NCBI RefSeq assembly: GCF_900091585.1
Contig: NZ_FMHT01000002.1
Location: 1 to 64,000, forward strand
Length of the DNA stretch: 64,000 nucleotides
Origin: Micromonospora nigra
GTDB taxonomy: Bacteria > Actinomycetota > Actinomycetes > Mycobacteriales > Micromonosporaceae
Reading direction: 5' to 3'
Shown in pieces: positions 16,666-25,855 of the stretch (its first letter is position 1; every line of letters starts with the position of its first letter). Both the position numbers and the translations under genes were made by a program. Below the pieces are notes generated by a model that made no database searches, had not been told where the DNA came from, and was given only the letters and a program-made list of their open reading frames with translations.

Positions 16666-17060
16666 GCGATCAATCCCGTCCGGTTCGCCTGGTTCTGGAC
16701 ACCTCGGCGATCGTTGCTTTCACGGATGGCTCGGTTCCGGTGGGCGAACTGATCGCCGAGGTGGATGACGAGGAAGGGCTCACCGGCCTGCCCGTGCTGT
16801 GTCTGGCGGAGGCGAGCCGACTGGCCCGTGATGAAGCCCGCCTTACTCTGCTGGCGAACCATTCGGCGACGGTGCTGCTCGATCTGCCGGCGGAAGAGTG
16901 GCGCTCCCTTGGCACGTCCACCCATGAGGTCATCGGTCGAGCAGATGCGGCGTCAGCGGTGTTGGCTGCGGTGTGGCACGACTGCGATGTGTTGACGGCG
17001 GTTCCTGCATTGTACGCAGGGCTCGACGAGGGCGGTCCCATATTGCCCATTGAAGAGTGA
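16662..17060 (+). CDS. PIN-domain ribonuclease (VapC-like toxin)
   Basis: A 132-residue PIN protein: N-terminal LVLDTSAIVAFTDG carries the first catalytic Asp, LCLAEASRLA the conserved Glu and RADAASAVLAAVWHDCDVLTAV the later acidic residues. VapC-type PIN toxins cleave tRNA or rRNA. The GTG start overlaps the 63-aa gene by 4 bp, so the two are translationally coupled. The last Asp region is less typical than in the family average, so activity is likely but unproven. Confidence 0.75.
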   Translation: MSDQSRPVRLVLDTSAIVAFTDGSVPVGELIAEVDDEEGLTGLPVLCLAEASRLARDEARLTLLANHSATVLLDLPAEEWRSLGTSTHEVIGRADAASAVLAAVWHDCDVLTAVPALYAGLDEGGPILPIEE

Positions 17061-17061
17061 G

Positions 17062-17078
17062 TTATGCTGCCGGCATCA
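17062..17078. repeat. Dispersed palindrome, copy 7 (variant)
   Basis: TTATGCTGCCGGCATCA, two changes; directly after the PIN stop and before a convergent gene, a terminator-like position. Confidence 0.8.
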
Positions 17079-17088
17079 CCTCGACGAA

Positions 17089-18630
17089 TTAGCCGCCGAG
17101 CGCCCTTCCCTCGGTAGCGATGTTCCTGTTATTGGCGTCGAGCTTACGCATTTCAGCAGAGCGGTCCTCACTCTCTACGCGAGAACGGGCCAAACGGGTG
17201 GTTTCCTCTCTGTGTTGCCGAGCAGGTTGATCGACCGCCTTGGCGTCAATAGCTGGTGTAGCGGCAATGCGCCGCAGTCTCGCTCTCACGTCATTCCGTC
17301 CAGCTTGATTGCTGGGATCCGCCTCGTGCAAACCCGGCATTGGCGCTACGCCGGCCTCCGCAGCAAGAGCCATCGAGTGTTTCCGTAGCTGGCTAGCCGC
17401 CAGCGCAAGGTCAAAGCCTTTTCCTTGGTAGACGCTTGCCTGGGACCAGCCACTTCGTCGGATCATTTCAACGGCACCGGTCGGAAGTTGTTCGTACAGT
17501 TGGCCGCGATGAAGTGCCACACGGGCACCGCGGTTGACCAGTGTCGCGATGTCAGGCAGTCGGGCTGTCAGGTCCTGTCCCAGGCCCTTCCAGACGGCGA
17601 CGTCGATGCCGCGCCGCAGGTCGGACCAGCGTCGCCAACTCCCGTCATCCCGGACCTGGCCGCGCAGCCACTCCTCTGCCCTCGCGAGGATGGCGGGCCC
17701 GGTCCCGGGCTCAGGCCTGCCCAGGCTGTGAAGTTGATCGGCGGCGCGTGCGGTGCGACGCCATGTGGCCGCGAGCTGCGTCGTGGTGGTTGACCGGACG
17801 AGGTGTGTGATGCCTGCGGCGTCTGATCCGACGCCGATGAGGTAGTCGGCTTCATAGGTGAGAGCCATGGCCGTTCGCGCCAGCGTTCGTAAGTCGCTTG
17901 CGGTAAGGGCGGTGCGGTTCTGCACGAGCCAGGTCCGGGCGGCGTCAAGGGTTTCGATGAACTCCCGTGGGGTCTGGATGGTGTTCCACCGCTCGGCGTC
18001 GCTCACCAAAGGAGGGGGCCCCATTTGCTGAAGGCTGGACGTCGTCGCTGCGGTGGGCCGTGGTATTGCCGAGGTGGCGGCATGTTGCAGTGCGCTGAAT
18101 GTACCCTCCGCGTCGATGACGGCCTTCTCGATTATTGGTAGGCTCACTTCTGCGGAAGATTTACGAAGCCATTGGGCCAGCGGGCCGTCTGATTCACTTG
18201 CCGCTTTGGCGAGCTGTGCTAGCGCCCCGATATTTTGATAGCGCTCGACGCCTGCCTTGATGGCAAATCCTTCGGATGATACGGGTTCGCCTGTGATCGG
18301 ATGAAAATGCGAGTTGAGCACATCGCTTGCGGCCCTGATGGCGTGCGCTGCTTCCTGATATGCCTGAGCAACGGGATGTGCCGAGGGCTGCTGCAAGGGA
18401 GCGGTCAGTCGGCTTTCGCCGGTGGCCATTCGTAGTTGCTGTGGGAACTCTGCCCTGTACTCAGGTCCTCCGAGGCGATCAACTTGCCTTTCGATCGCCC
18501 GGTAGAGGTTGGTGCGGGCTATAGCGACCGCTAGGCAGTCTGCGGTGGTCGCCCTTGGTGGGTCGCGAAGCAGCGCCTGAGCCCGCGCTACAGCCGAGGC
18601 AGTTTGCTCTAAGAGCTCGCCGTAGGTCAC
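17089..18630 (-). CDS. Hypothetical helical protein, 513 aa
   Basis: No family recognised. The product is mostly helical and cytosolic, with Ala-rich helices, a Pro/Ser linker near 195 and a charged C-terminal tail (REETTRLARSRVESEDRSAEM). The DAAGIT peptide from a degenerate palindrome copy lies near residue 270. Base composition near its start is somewhat lower in GC than in the surrounding genes, suggesting separate acquisition. It overlaps the 134-aa gene by ATGA and the two form an operon. Confidence 0.65.
   Translation of the reverse strand: MTYGELLEQTASAVARAQALLRDPPRATTADCLAVAIARTNLYRAIERQVDRLGGPEYRAEFPQQLRMATGESRLTAPLQQPSAHPVAQAYQEAAHAIRAASDVLNSHFHPITGEPVSSEGFAIKAGVERYQNIGALAQLAKAASESDGPLAQWLRKSSAEVSLPIIEKAVIDAEGTFSALQHAATSAIPRPTAATTSSLQQMGPPPLVSDAERWNTIQTPREFIETLDAARTWLVQNRTALTASDLRTLARTAMALTYEADYLIGVGSDAAGITHLVRSTTTTQLAATWRRTARAADQLHSLGRPEPGTGPAILARAEEWLRGQVRDDGSWRRWSDLRRGIDVAVWKGLGQDLTARLPDIATLVNRGARVALHRGQLYEQLPTGAVEMIRRSGWSQASVYQGKGFDLALAASQLRKHSMALAAEAGVAPMPGLHEADPSNQAGRNDVRARLRRIAATPAIDAKAVDQPARQHREETTRLARSRVESEDRSAEMRKLDANNRNIATEGRALGG
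17808..17824. repeat. Dispersed palindrome, copy 8 (degenerate, coding)
   Basis: TGATGCCTGCGGCGTCT, three to four changes, but the DAAGIT peptide is fully kept on the minus strand. Confidence 0.6.
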
Positions 18631-19031
18631 CGCAGCTCCTGTAGCGCTCTATCTAGGTGAGTCGCGACCGAGGACCACACCAGTCGTCGCCACGGGGAGT
18701 GGGATTCCGACGTGGCAGCGGTCGCGGCCAGCGTTGCCAGGCCAGCGACCAGGTCCGCTGCTGGCGCGCGAGCCTCGTCGGGTTCGAGCGCACCGGGTAC
18801 CGGACCGCCGACCGCCACCAGGTCATCTGGCAGTTCGCGGGTCAGCCGATCGTAAGAGTCGTGAATAGCCAGGCCAGCGAAGGTCCACTTGTCGCTGTGG
18901 ACCTCGTCGCGGTCCGCGGCTTCCATGCACACGTTGTACGACAGCAGTAAAGCGGATTGGAATTCTGCATCGTCGGGGGATTCGACCGTAGCGATGACGC
19001 TTAAGCTTTCCGCAATCAAGTCATTTAACAC
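18627..19031 (-). CDS. Hypothetical acidic protein, 134 aa
   Basis: The best start is GTG 19031 (MLNDLIAESLSVIATVE), because a strong promoter ends just before it; the longer open frame upstream has no start before 19292 and would overlap a gene on the other strand. The product is acidic and helical (FQSALLLSYNVCMEAADRDE, WTFAGLAIHDSYDRL). No family recognised. It overlaps the 513-aa gene by 4 bp and is probably transcribed as a leaderless mRNA. Confidence 0.6.
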   Translation of the reverse strand: MLNDLIAESLSVIATVESPDDAEFQSALLLSYNVCMEAADRDEVHSDKWTFAGLAIHDSYDRLTRELPDDLVAVGGPVPGALEPDEARAPAADLVAGLATLAATAATSESHSPWRRLVWSSVATHLDRALQELR

Positions 19032-19037
19032 CCCTAT

Positions 19038-19066
19038 ATTATCCGCCGAGACAGAAGTCTTATCAA
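19038..19066 (-). promoter_or_regulatory. Strong promoter for the 134-aa/513-aa operon
   Basis: On the minus strand: -35 TTGATA (19061-19066), 17-bp spacer, -10 GATAAT (19038-19043), then six bases to the GTG start at 19031. The surroundings are unusually AT-rich. The spacing predicts a leaderless transcript. Confidence 0.6.
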
Positions 19067-19203
19067 GGGAAGTAATCTGCCTGTGGATAACTACTGCCCG
19101 TTCATGGCCGGGGGGGCAGTCTTGTCGCCGTTCCGTTCCGGTGCGGCGGCAGTAAGGACCGGTAGGGGCTGCCCGTAGAACGCTTGTTCGATAGCCTTCT
19201 TGC

Positions 19204-19560
19204 GTGTCTGAGTGGGTACGGCGCTGGGAGGTAGAGATCCGGTGGTGCCCTGGCCGAGCTGCCGGACGGCCGTCGGCTCGCCGGGTGGACACCGTAGCGG
19301 CGCTTCGCGCCGTGGTGACCTGGGCTCGGGCTCATCCTGATACAACCGCGGTGCGGCACCGCGTCGTTTACGAGCTGAGCGGCGAGGTGCCGCAGGCCTG
19401 CGCCAGGGGTCATCCCTACGACGGAGGGTCCGCTACCCGCGCCGGGCGCGGTTGGCGGGCCTGCTCGTGCGGCGGCCACATGCTTCTCTCGTGCCGGTGG
19501 CGGGGGTGCGGTGATGTCCGCTGGGATCCACCAGTGGCTGGTTCTGACTGTGCGGGTTAG
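19204..19560 (+). CDS. Small Cys/His-rich protein, 118 aa
   Basis: A plus-strand gene fitting between the divergent 134-aa gene and the convergent relaxase. The C-terminal half carries CARGHPYDGG, WRACSCGGHMLLSCRWRGCGD, a likely zinc site with CxC and GH elements. The N-terminal half (VDTVAALRAVVTWARAHPDTT) looks like a helix. No family name known to me. GTG 19204 is the likely start but lacks a clear ribosome site. Confidence 0.5.
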   Translation: MSEWVRRWEVEIRWCPGRAAGRPSARRVDTVAALRAVVTWARAHPDTTAVRHRVVYELSGEVPQACARGHPYDGGSATRAGRGWRACSCGGHMLLSCRWRGCGDVRWDPPVAGSDCAG

Positions 19561-19574
19561 CCGCGGTGCTGTGG

Positions 19575-22500
19575 TCACATCTGGGCGCCGCGTTGCGGGC
19601 CGGGCGGTTCACGGCGCTGGTTGGCGGCGAGCCGTTCCTGCTCGGCGCGGCGCTGTTCACGCTCACGATCTTCGCGGATGCGATTGGCCTGCTGGATCTC
19701 AGCCTCCCGTCGCGCTCGTGGCTGCTCCTCCCTCGCAGCCGGTGGGCGGCCCGCATCGACTGCGATGGGCTCTCGCTGGCTGACACGTTGAAGCTTTCGA
19801 CGTAGCTCCTCGCGTGCCTGTTCGGCGGCTGCCGCTCGGTTGTTCCGTGCTCGCGACGCACGGACAGGTTCGATCGCGGCCGTCGTCTCTTCGTACGCTC
19901 GTCGGCGGACGCCGTCGGTGGGGCGGGGCTCGCGTCCGAGGATGCGAGGGTCGTCGTCAGCGACGCCGAAGCTCTGCCGGTACGCGGCGCTGAGCGCGGC
20001 GGACCGGTCCCAGGCTGCCGCTGCGTCAGCATCGCTGGGGCGTTGGCCCAGCGTTTGCACGGCCCAGGCCGGCTGCTGACGGGCGACCTCGTGGGCCAGG
20101 TCGGCAAGGCGCCCCGCGAGGTGCTCACGTCGTGCCTCCAGGTGTTCCGACCACCGGGACACGTCGCTGCTGATCCTGTGCCGGACGTCCGCAACCCACT
20201 CCGGTACGTCGGCGGGGAGTGGCTCGGGCTGCGGCCGTCACGGTGTGCCTGCTCGGTCTGGCGAACTGCGGTGGGAAGACTCCGACGCCAGGCCGCTTCG
20301 TCATCGATGCGGCTGACGATGAGTCGCGCTCGTTCCACGCGGGCGGCGGTCATCTCGACGCTGAGATCGGTGCTGACGCGGGCAGTGGTCAGCTCGGCGG
20401 AGGTACGAGGTGTGCTGGCGGAGAGCCGCTGGGCGGCTTCACGGGCGCGATCGTCGGGTCGCATAGCGGTACGGAGCCGCTGCTCCTTGCGTAGCTGCTC
20501 GGCCTGGTGCCGTTCAGCCCTCGCATGGGCTTCGACTCGGGCTCGGTGGCGCGAGGCGGCGGTGGCTTGGTTGGGCGTAGTGGCCTCGCGTACTTGGCGC
20601 CGAGCGGCGGCCAGCTGGCGCTCGATCTGGTCGAGTTCGGTGCGGCTGTCTCGGTGCGCCTGAGCGAGAGCGGCGTCCGGCAGCCCCCCGTATGGACGTT
20701 CGGGCCAGGCGGGGTGCTCGCGGCCGCGAGCGCGGATGGGCGCGGGGAGTTCGCTGTGGTCGTGCTGCGCCCAGGCGAGGGCGGTTTCGGCGTCGGCCAG
20801 GCGTTGAGAGGCGCGTGCCCGCAGCCTGGCCAGGGCCACGTCGGTGACGCCGACCAGGGGCCGCTCTGGCGCTGTGGTGAGTCGCTGCGCGGCGAGTTGC
20901 TGACTGACGCGGACACGATGCGCGAGCAGGGCGGCAGGATCTGCGGCGCCGTCGAGCCGGTTGATGCCGGCGGCATCGAGGATGTCCGCCGGGGACCATC
21001 CTGCCCGTTCGGCCCGGTTGATTGCTGCGGCGAGCCGTGGCCAGGACCGGGAGGTGAGGACCGTCTTCGCTTGGTCGCCAAGAGCGGTTTCGACGGCGCG
21101 GCGGTGCCGTTGCGCTGCTGCCTGGTCGGCGGCGTAGAGGTAACGGGCGGCGAGGTTGGGCAGGTGCTCGGCTTCGGCAAGGGTGGTTCGGGTGAACTCG
21201 GTTGCCGAGACTGCGGCGCCGAAGTTGCGGCGGATGCTGTCGAGGGTGTCGTGGACCCGCTGACCGGCCTCGGTGATGGTGTAGAGGCTGTTGGCCAGCC
21301 GGCCACGGGTTAGCGCCACGTAGGCCTGGACGCGGCTGACGCTGGCGTCGACGAGGGCGTGGACCTTGTCCACGGTCATGCCCTGGGTGCGGTGGATGGT
21401 GGTGGCGTAGGCGAGTTCGACGTCGGCGGCAACGTAGCGGTGAGGTAGCCGGATACGGCCGCCGTGTTCAGCGTGCCGCACGGTGAGACTGCCGTCGTCG
21501 TGGCGCTCGTCGACGGTCCACAACGCGCCATTGAGCACCATGTCGCGGCCGTGGCGTAGTCGTAGTCGGCTTTCGTTTCGTCGGGTCACGATGAGATCGC
21601 CGCGGCCGGCCTGCGTGCCGTCGTGCAGTGGTACCCCTGCTGCTTCCACCTCGCCGGCGGCGACGCGCTCGGCGCGGGCTCGATCGTTGAGCTGGCGCGT
21701 GTCGTTGTTCGTTGGGGCGACCATGAGCGAGACGTGGCCTCTGCTCGCGTCCGCTTGCCACGCCTGGTAGACGCGGTCGAGCAGGGTGTCGCGGTCGCCG
21801 TGCTGGATACGGTCCTTGCTCCAGTACCACCGCCAGGCGTTGTCGGTGCCGTCTCGAAGGTTGAGTGAGGCCGCACCTTCCTCGGGGTCCGCGAAGCGGT
21901 GCAGCTGGTCCAGTTCGACTGCGCCGGCCTCTTGCTGCACCAGGCGCAGCATGCCGCCGGACTCGACCGCCCCGAGTTGTTGCGGGTCACCCAGAAGCCG
22001 CACGACGGCGCCGGCCCGGCGGGCGTCGCTGATGATGGCGTCGAGGTTGAGGGTGCCGGCCATGCCAGCCTCGTCGACGAGGATGACGTCCCCGGCGCGT
22101 AGCTGCCAGGCCTGAGCCCTGGAGCCCTTCTCGCGGTGGTGGATCCATCGGTGCAGCGTGTGGGCTGGCACTGCGATGTCCTTGGACAGCACCTCGGCGG
22201 CGCGGGCTGAGGGGGCCAGGCCGATGACCCGACCGCCGGACGCTTCGACGGCGCGGGCCACGACGTTCATGGTGGTGGTCTTGCCGGCCCCGGCTGGTCC
22301 GATGCCGGCCACAACGAGTCGAGTATCGGTGGCGAACGCGCGGGCGACGGCGATCTGTCCGGGGTCGAGCTGTCGGCCGCCTGGCGCCGTCTGCACCTGC
22401 TGAAGGGTGCGGTCGAACACCTCGCCGGAGACCGGGGCGATGACCTCTGTCCGGGCGGCGACGACGACGCGGTCCTCGGCGTTGAGGATCCGAGGGGAGG

Positions 22501-24091
22501 AGTATCGGATGGTTTGGCTGTGGGTGAATACGGACTCGCCGTCGCTCCGGGTCAGCTCCGGCATGGTGGGTTCGGTGCTGGGCATGGTGAGGCGGATCGA
22601 CTGTCGGTGCAGCGCGAGGTCGGTGACCTGCTGTGCGATGTCGTCCCGAGCGCCGAGGCCTGCTCCGGACAGCTGGCGACGCACCTCGGCCTCGATGTGG
22701 TGACGTGTCCACGTCGCGCGTTGCTGCTCGACGGTGCTCACCGCGTTGTGCGCCAGCTGCATCTTTCGGTCGTCGCTGATGCTGTCGCTGCCTGGTCTGA
22801 TGCTGGCGGCATCGGCCTTCCTCGCGGCGGCTATGACGTCCTTGAGTAGACGGTCGACGCGGCGAGCTCCGATCGTCTCGACGGCGCGGGTTCGCCACTC
22901 CGCCCGCATGGCTCCGAGGCTTCGGGCATGGGGTTTGGCGGGGCGGCTGTCGAGTGTTGCTTGCTGGACGAGCTTGTGCCGTACTTCCTCGGTCGGTTCA
23001 TGCCCGTGGTCGCGGGTGTACTGGTCGACCAGCTCGGCCGTGCGGCTGGCGATGGTGGCGGAGCGCCCGCTGAACAGCGTGAGCAGGTCCTGGTGCACAC
23101 CAGCGATCTCGTGCACTGGGCGGCGGCCACGGCCCGGGTCGATCGCGCTTGTGGTGGCCCCGAGGCGTCTGGCGACCTCGTTCACGACTCGGGCGTTGTA
23201 GCTCTCGCTCATCGACACGGCGGCCGCGAACAGCGCTCGACCGTCGATCGTGCGCCAACGTCCATCGGCGGCCTTGACCCGGTTGGCGATGGCGACGTGG
23301 GTGTGCAGGTTGGGGTCGCCGGTGCGGCTGTCGTGGTGTCGAAAGGTTGCGGCGATGACGCCACTGGGCGCGTCGAGCTGGGCGACGCCACCGCGGCCGG
23401 CGCGGGTCTTAATGACGGTGCTCTCGGCGTCCGAGATGACTGATCGCCAGGCCTGCTCGTGCGCTTCCTCGATGGTGCGGCGAGTGGCGTCATCGCCGAG
23501 CCCCCAAAGGACGCTGACGCTCTTGGGCGGTGTGAACACCAGGTCGTAGCCCGTGACCGCCTGCGCCTTCGGCTTGGCGACTTGGGCGATGTACTTGCGC
23601 AGTTCGGTGCTGTCGCGGGGCCGGCGTCCGTGCTGCTCGGCAAACATCCGCGCGCCGACCGCACGAGCGAGCCTGGTCTTCTCACCCTGGGTAGGGGGGC
23701 GGCCGGTCATCCGCTCGTGCGCGGCGTAGCGCTCGTCGACGCGTTCCCGGTAGGTCTCGACGGGCTCGTACGCGAGTGGCTTGCGGCCGAGTCGGACCTG
23801 TTGCTCTGCGGCCTTGGCCGACATGCCGTCATCGATGAGCTGCTCGATCAGCGCGGTGGCGTTGGGGTGTAGTCCTTCGCCGAACAGCGCCTTCATCTGC
23901 GCCTCGGTGACCGTGCCTTCGACGGCCAATTCAGCTCTGGCGCGGCCGGTCCATTGCCCGGGCGGGTTGCCTTCGGCGTGGTAGTAGTCCGTGATTGACT
24001 GCCCGCGAGCACGGTGCACGTCGGCGGTGGCCACCTCCCGGGTGAGGTAGGTGTAACCGTCACCGCCGTGCAGCGGGTGCAGGGTCATCAC
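19575..24091 (-). CDS. MobF-family relaxase-helicase (TrwC/TraI-like), C-terminal frame slip
   Basis: A roughly 1500-residue conjugative relaxase. The N-terminus has YTYLTREV and SITDYYHAEGNPPGQW (candidate catalytic tyrosines), and the three-His metal site is in FRHHDSRTGD and PNLHTHVAIAN. The helicase part has Walker A GPAGAGKTTTM and Walker B ILVDEAGMAG, with helicase motifs to THRTQGMTVD-like IHRTQGMTVDKVH. It would nick oriT and unwind the transferred strand. After about residue 1288 the reading shifts: the natural coiled-coil tail (EPLPADVPEWVADVRHR, SRWSEHL...) continues in another frame to 19575. One base seems missing in the GGG run at 20226-20228. Two palindrome copies lie inside. 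The gene is divergent from the 135-aa accessory gene across the candidate oriT. Confidence 0.85.
20226..20228. other. Probable one-base frame slip in relaxase gene
   Basis: The relaxase frame and its natural tail frame join if one extra G/C is inserted in this run. Downstream of it the original frame loses protein-like composition, while the other frame is rich in Glu, Arg, Ala and Gln up to its stop at 19575. Confidence 0.6.
20962..20978. repeat. Dispersed palindrome, copy 9 (coding)
   Basis: TGATGCCGGCGGCATCG, one end change; encodes LDAAGIN in the relaxase, minus strand. Confidence 0.9.
22798..22814. repeat. Dispersed palindrome, copy 10 (coding)
   Basis: TGATGCTGGCGGCATCG, two changes; encodes ADAASI in the relaxase, minus strand. 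Confidence 0.8.
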
Positions 24092-24190
24092 GCTCTTAAG
24101 CCTACAAGATCACTAATAGTGCAAGAGGTGTGTAGCTGATCGACTGGTCAGAAAGCAGGGCCGCTTGCGGCTCCGATTCGTCGGTCAGCA

Positions 24191-24252
24191 CGCGCCTCCG
24201 GCGCGTCGATCATCCACAGGTGACCAGCAAGCTGGTCACCTGTGGATGATCG
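24191..24252. other. Candidate origin of transfer (oriT)
   Basis: Two adjacent inverted repeats lie in the 259-bp gap between the relaxase (minus) and its likely accessory gene (plus). The first is CGCGCC-tcc-GGCGCG (24191-24205). The second is a perfect 22-bp stem with a 2-nt loop (24207-24252), arms beginning CGATCATCCACAGGTGACC. MOBF origins usually sit beside the relaxase gene and carry such repeats near the nic site. No known nic consensus could be matched, so the role is inferred; a bidirectional terminator is unlikely between divergent genes. Confidence 0.6.
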
Positions 24253-24350
24253 TTGGCGGCTCTTGTGGCGCGCGGCTAGGCTGGCGATCATCGGCCGGCG
24301 CCGATTCCACTGGCCTCGGCCCGGCAACCGCTAGTTCTCGGGGGTGTTCG

Positions 24351-24758
24351 ATGGCGGTACGACGGTCTTCGACGGTGGCGGCTCAGGCGAGGGCCGCGGC
24401 GAGGTCGCGGGTGTCGGCGGCGATGGAGAAGCGGCGGGATCGCGACCGGCGCATCCGTGAGCTCGCCGACGAGCACGCGGTGGCCCTGGCCATGGTGCAG
24501 GAGGTTCGGGATCGCGCCGAAAGGCAGATCGCCGAGCACATGGCGGCGGCGGATCGTGCGGTGGGCGAGCTGGTGGAGCTGGGGGAGCGGCCGGACGCGG
24601 TGGCGGCGCTGCTCGACCTGTCGCCGGCGGAAGTGCGCGCCGCGCGTCGACGGGCCCGGGCTGCGGCGGGTGAGGCCGAGACGGCCGCCGGCGCCTCGGA
24701 CGAGGACGCGGATGAGGCGGGTGCCCAGGTGACGAGCGGGGCGGACGAGCGGGTGTGA
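24351..24758 (+). CDS. Basic coiled-coil protein, possible relaxosome accessory, 135 aa
   Basis: Starts at ATG 24351 after GGGGG. Residues 1-60 are strongly basic and helical (ARAAARSRVSAAMEKRRDRD), followed by a predicted coiled coil and an Asp/Ala-rich tail. A segment near 83-103 (RPDAVAALLDLSPAEVRAARR) resembles a short HTH. Its position across the candidate oriT from the relaxase suggests a MobC-like DNA-binding helper, by analogy and not by clear homology. Confidence 0.6.
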   Translation: MAVRRSSTVAAQARAAARSRVSAAMEKRRDRDRRIRELADEHAVALAMVQEVRDRAERQIAEHMAAADRAVGELVELGERPDAVAALLDLSPAEVRAARRRARAAAGEAETAAGASDEDADEAGAQVTSGADERV

Positions 24759-24765
24759 TGCCATC

Positions 24766-25350
24766 GTGAGCGGCTTCGTCCTGGCGGTCGACCCGGTGGC
24801 GTGCCGTGATGAGGTTGCCCGGTTCTGGTCCAAGGTGGTTCGCGGGCCGGGCTCGGCGTGCTGGATCTGGGCCGGGGCGGTCGGTGACGACGGGTACGGC
24901 AGCTTCTCGATCCGCCGGCCGGTGCTCGACGAGCAGGGGCGGGCGCGGCCGTCGTCGAGGCCGGGTCGGGCGTTGATGCGTGAGTACGTCGTCAGTGCGC
25001 CTCGGTACGCCTTGGCGGCGACGCATGGGGTGATGCTGACGGCATCAGTCGTCGCTGCCCACGAGGTGTGTGACGAGCCGATCTGCGTGCGGACGCATGA
25101 GGGCCTGGTCGAAGGTGGTCTTGCGCACGTGGTGGTGAGCACTCAGGCAGAGAACCTGTCGCAGATGGGGCGCCTGGGTCGGGGCGGGGGTACGCCGCGG
25201 CCTTGGCACGCGCGAGGGCTTGACCGGCGCGCGCGGGCTGCTCGGTCGCGAGCGCTGCGGGATGTGGTCAGAGAGCACGGCTGGGATGTGGCCCGGATGG
25301 AGGCCGCGGTGGCGGCGTTGCAGCCTGCGGAGCAGGCTCGCTTGTTCTAG
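24766..25350 (+). CDS. HNH-endonuclease-like protein
   Basis: A 194-residue protein with the pattern of small HNH nucleases: FWSKVVRGPGSACWIWAGA, DDGYGSFS, then HEVCDEPICVRTHEGLVEG and STQAENLSQMGRLGRGG. The family pattern 'vCHxCDxPxCvnPxHL' is loosened here (HEVCDEPICVRTHEG), with the first His and CxxxxC kept. It follows the 135-aa gene by 8 bp, so the two are co-transcribed. A role in transfer or as a defence nuclease is possible. Confidence 0.65.
   Translation: MSGFVLAVDPVACRDEVARFWSKVVRGPGSACWIWAGAVGDDGYGSFSIRRPVLDEQGRARPSSRPGRALMREYVVSAPRYALAATHGVMLTASVVAAHEVCDEPICVRTHEGLVEGGLAHVVVSTQAENLSQMGRLGRGGGTPRPWHARGLDRRARAARSRALRDVVREHGWDVARMEAAVAALQPAEQARLF
25031..25047. repeat. Dispersed palindrome, copy 11 (variant, coding)
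   Basis: TGATGCTGACGGCATCA, two changes; encodes VMLTASV in the HNH-like protein. Confidence 0.8.
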
Positions 25351-25467
25351 TGCGCTGCGGACGGCATGGCGCCTGCCTTCTCGGTTGAGGGGCAGGCGCC
25401 ATGCGCGGTACGGGAGGTGGGCTGCGCCATTGCGGATCGCGGCCGTGAGGCACGGGAGCGGCAGCGC

Positions 25468-25500
25468 GGGCGGACGTGCTCGATGCGCGTCCGTCCGCCC
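25468..25500 (-). terminator. CTCGATG-loop hairpin 1
   Basis: GGGCGGAC...GTCCGCCC with the central GTGCTCGATGCGC, about 30 bp past the stop of the 108-aa gene. First of five hairpins with the same TCGAT loop placed after minus-strand genes. Confidence 0.6.
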
Positions 25501-25528
25501 GGGCGTTCGCGGGACCGCCGGTTGTCGG

Positions 25529-25855
25529 TCAGCCGGCGCGGCGGGGAGAGATTCCGACCTTGCGGCCGGGTGTGAGCGTGTCGGTGGGGCGTTGGGGGAA
25601 GGGTTGGCCGTTGTTGTGCTCGCGCTCCAGTCGTTCGGTGTAGTCGGCTAGGGCCTTCTCGACGTAGTCGCGCCAGCGGGGTAGTCCGTGGGGTGCTCTG
25701 TAGAAAGCGTTCAGCGCGCGTTCGGCTGTCTCGTGGCCGATCTTGGCGCTGATGGGCCGGTCTTTGGGAGTATCCCCGGACGCCGCCGGGGCGTCGCTGT
25801 CGCGACGCCCGGCGGTGGGTTCTGGTTCGTCCGGTGTGGCATTTCGCCTAGCCAC
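25529..25855 (-). CDS. Small partner of ParA, possible centromere-binding protein, 108 aa
   Basis: The GTG start at 25855 overlaps the end of the parA gene by 8 bp. The product has a disordered N-terminus rich in Pro, Asp and Thr. A compact helical core follows (ISAKIGHETAERALNAFYRAPHGLPRWRDYVEKALADYTERLEREHN in pieces: ISAKIGHETAERALNAFYRA, WRDYVEKALADYTERLE). Small proteins downstream of plasmid parA genes commonly bind the centromere. No ribbon-helix-helix is certain. Confidence 0.65.
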   Translation of the reverse strand: MARRNATPDEPEPTAGRRDSDAPAASGDTPKDRPISAKIGHETAERALNAFYRAPHGLPRWRDYVEKALADYTERLEREHNNGQPFPQRPTDTLTPGRKVGISPRRAG

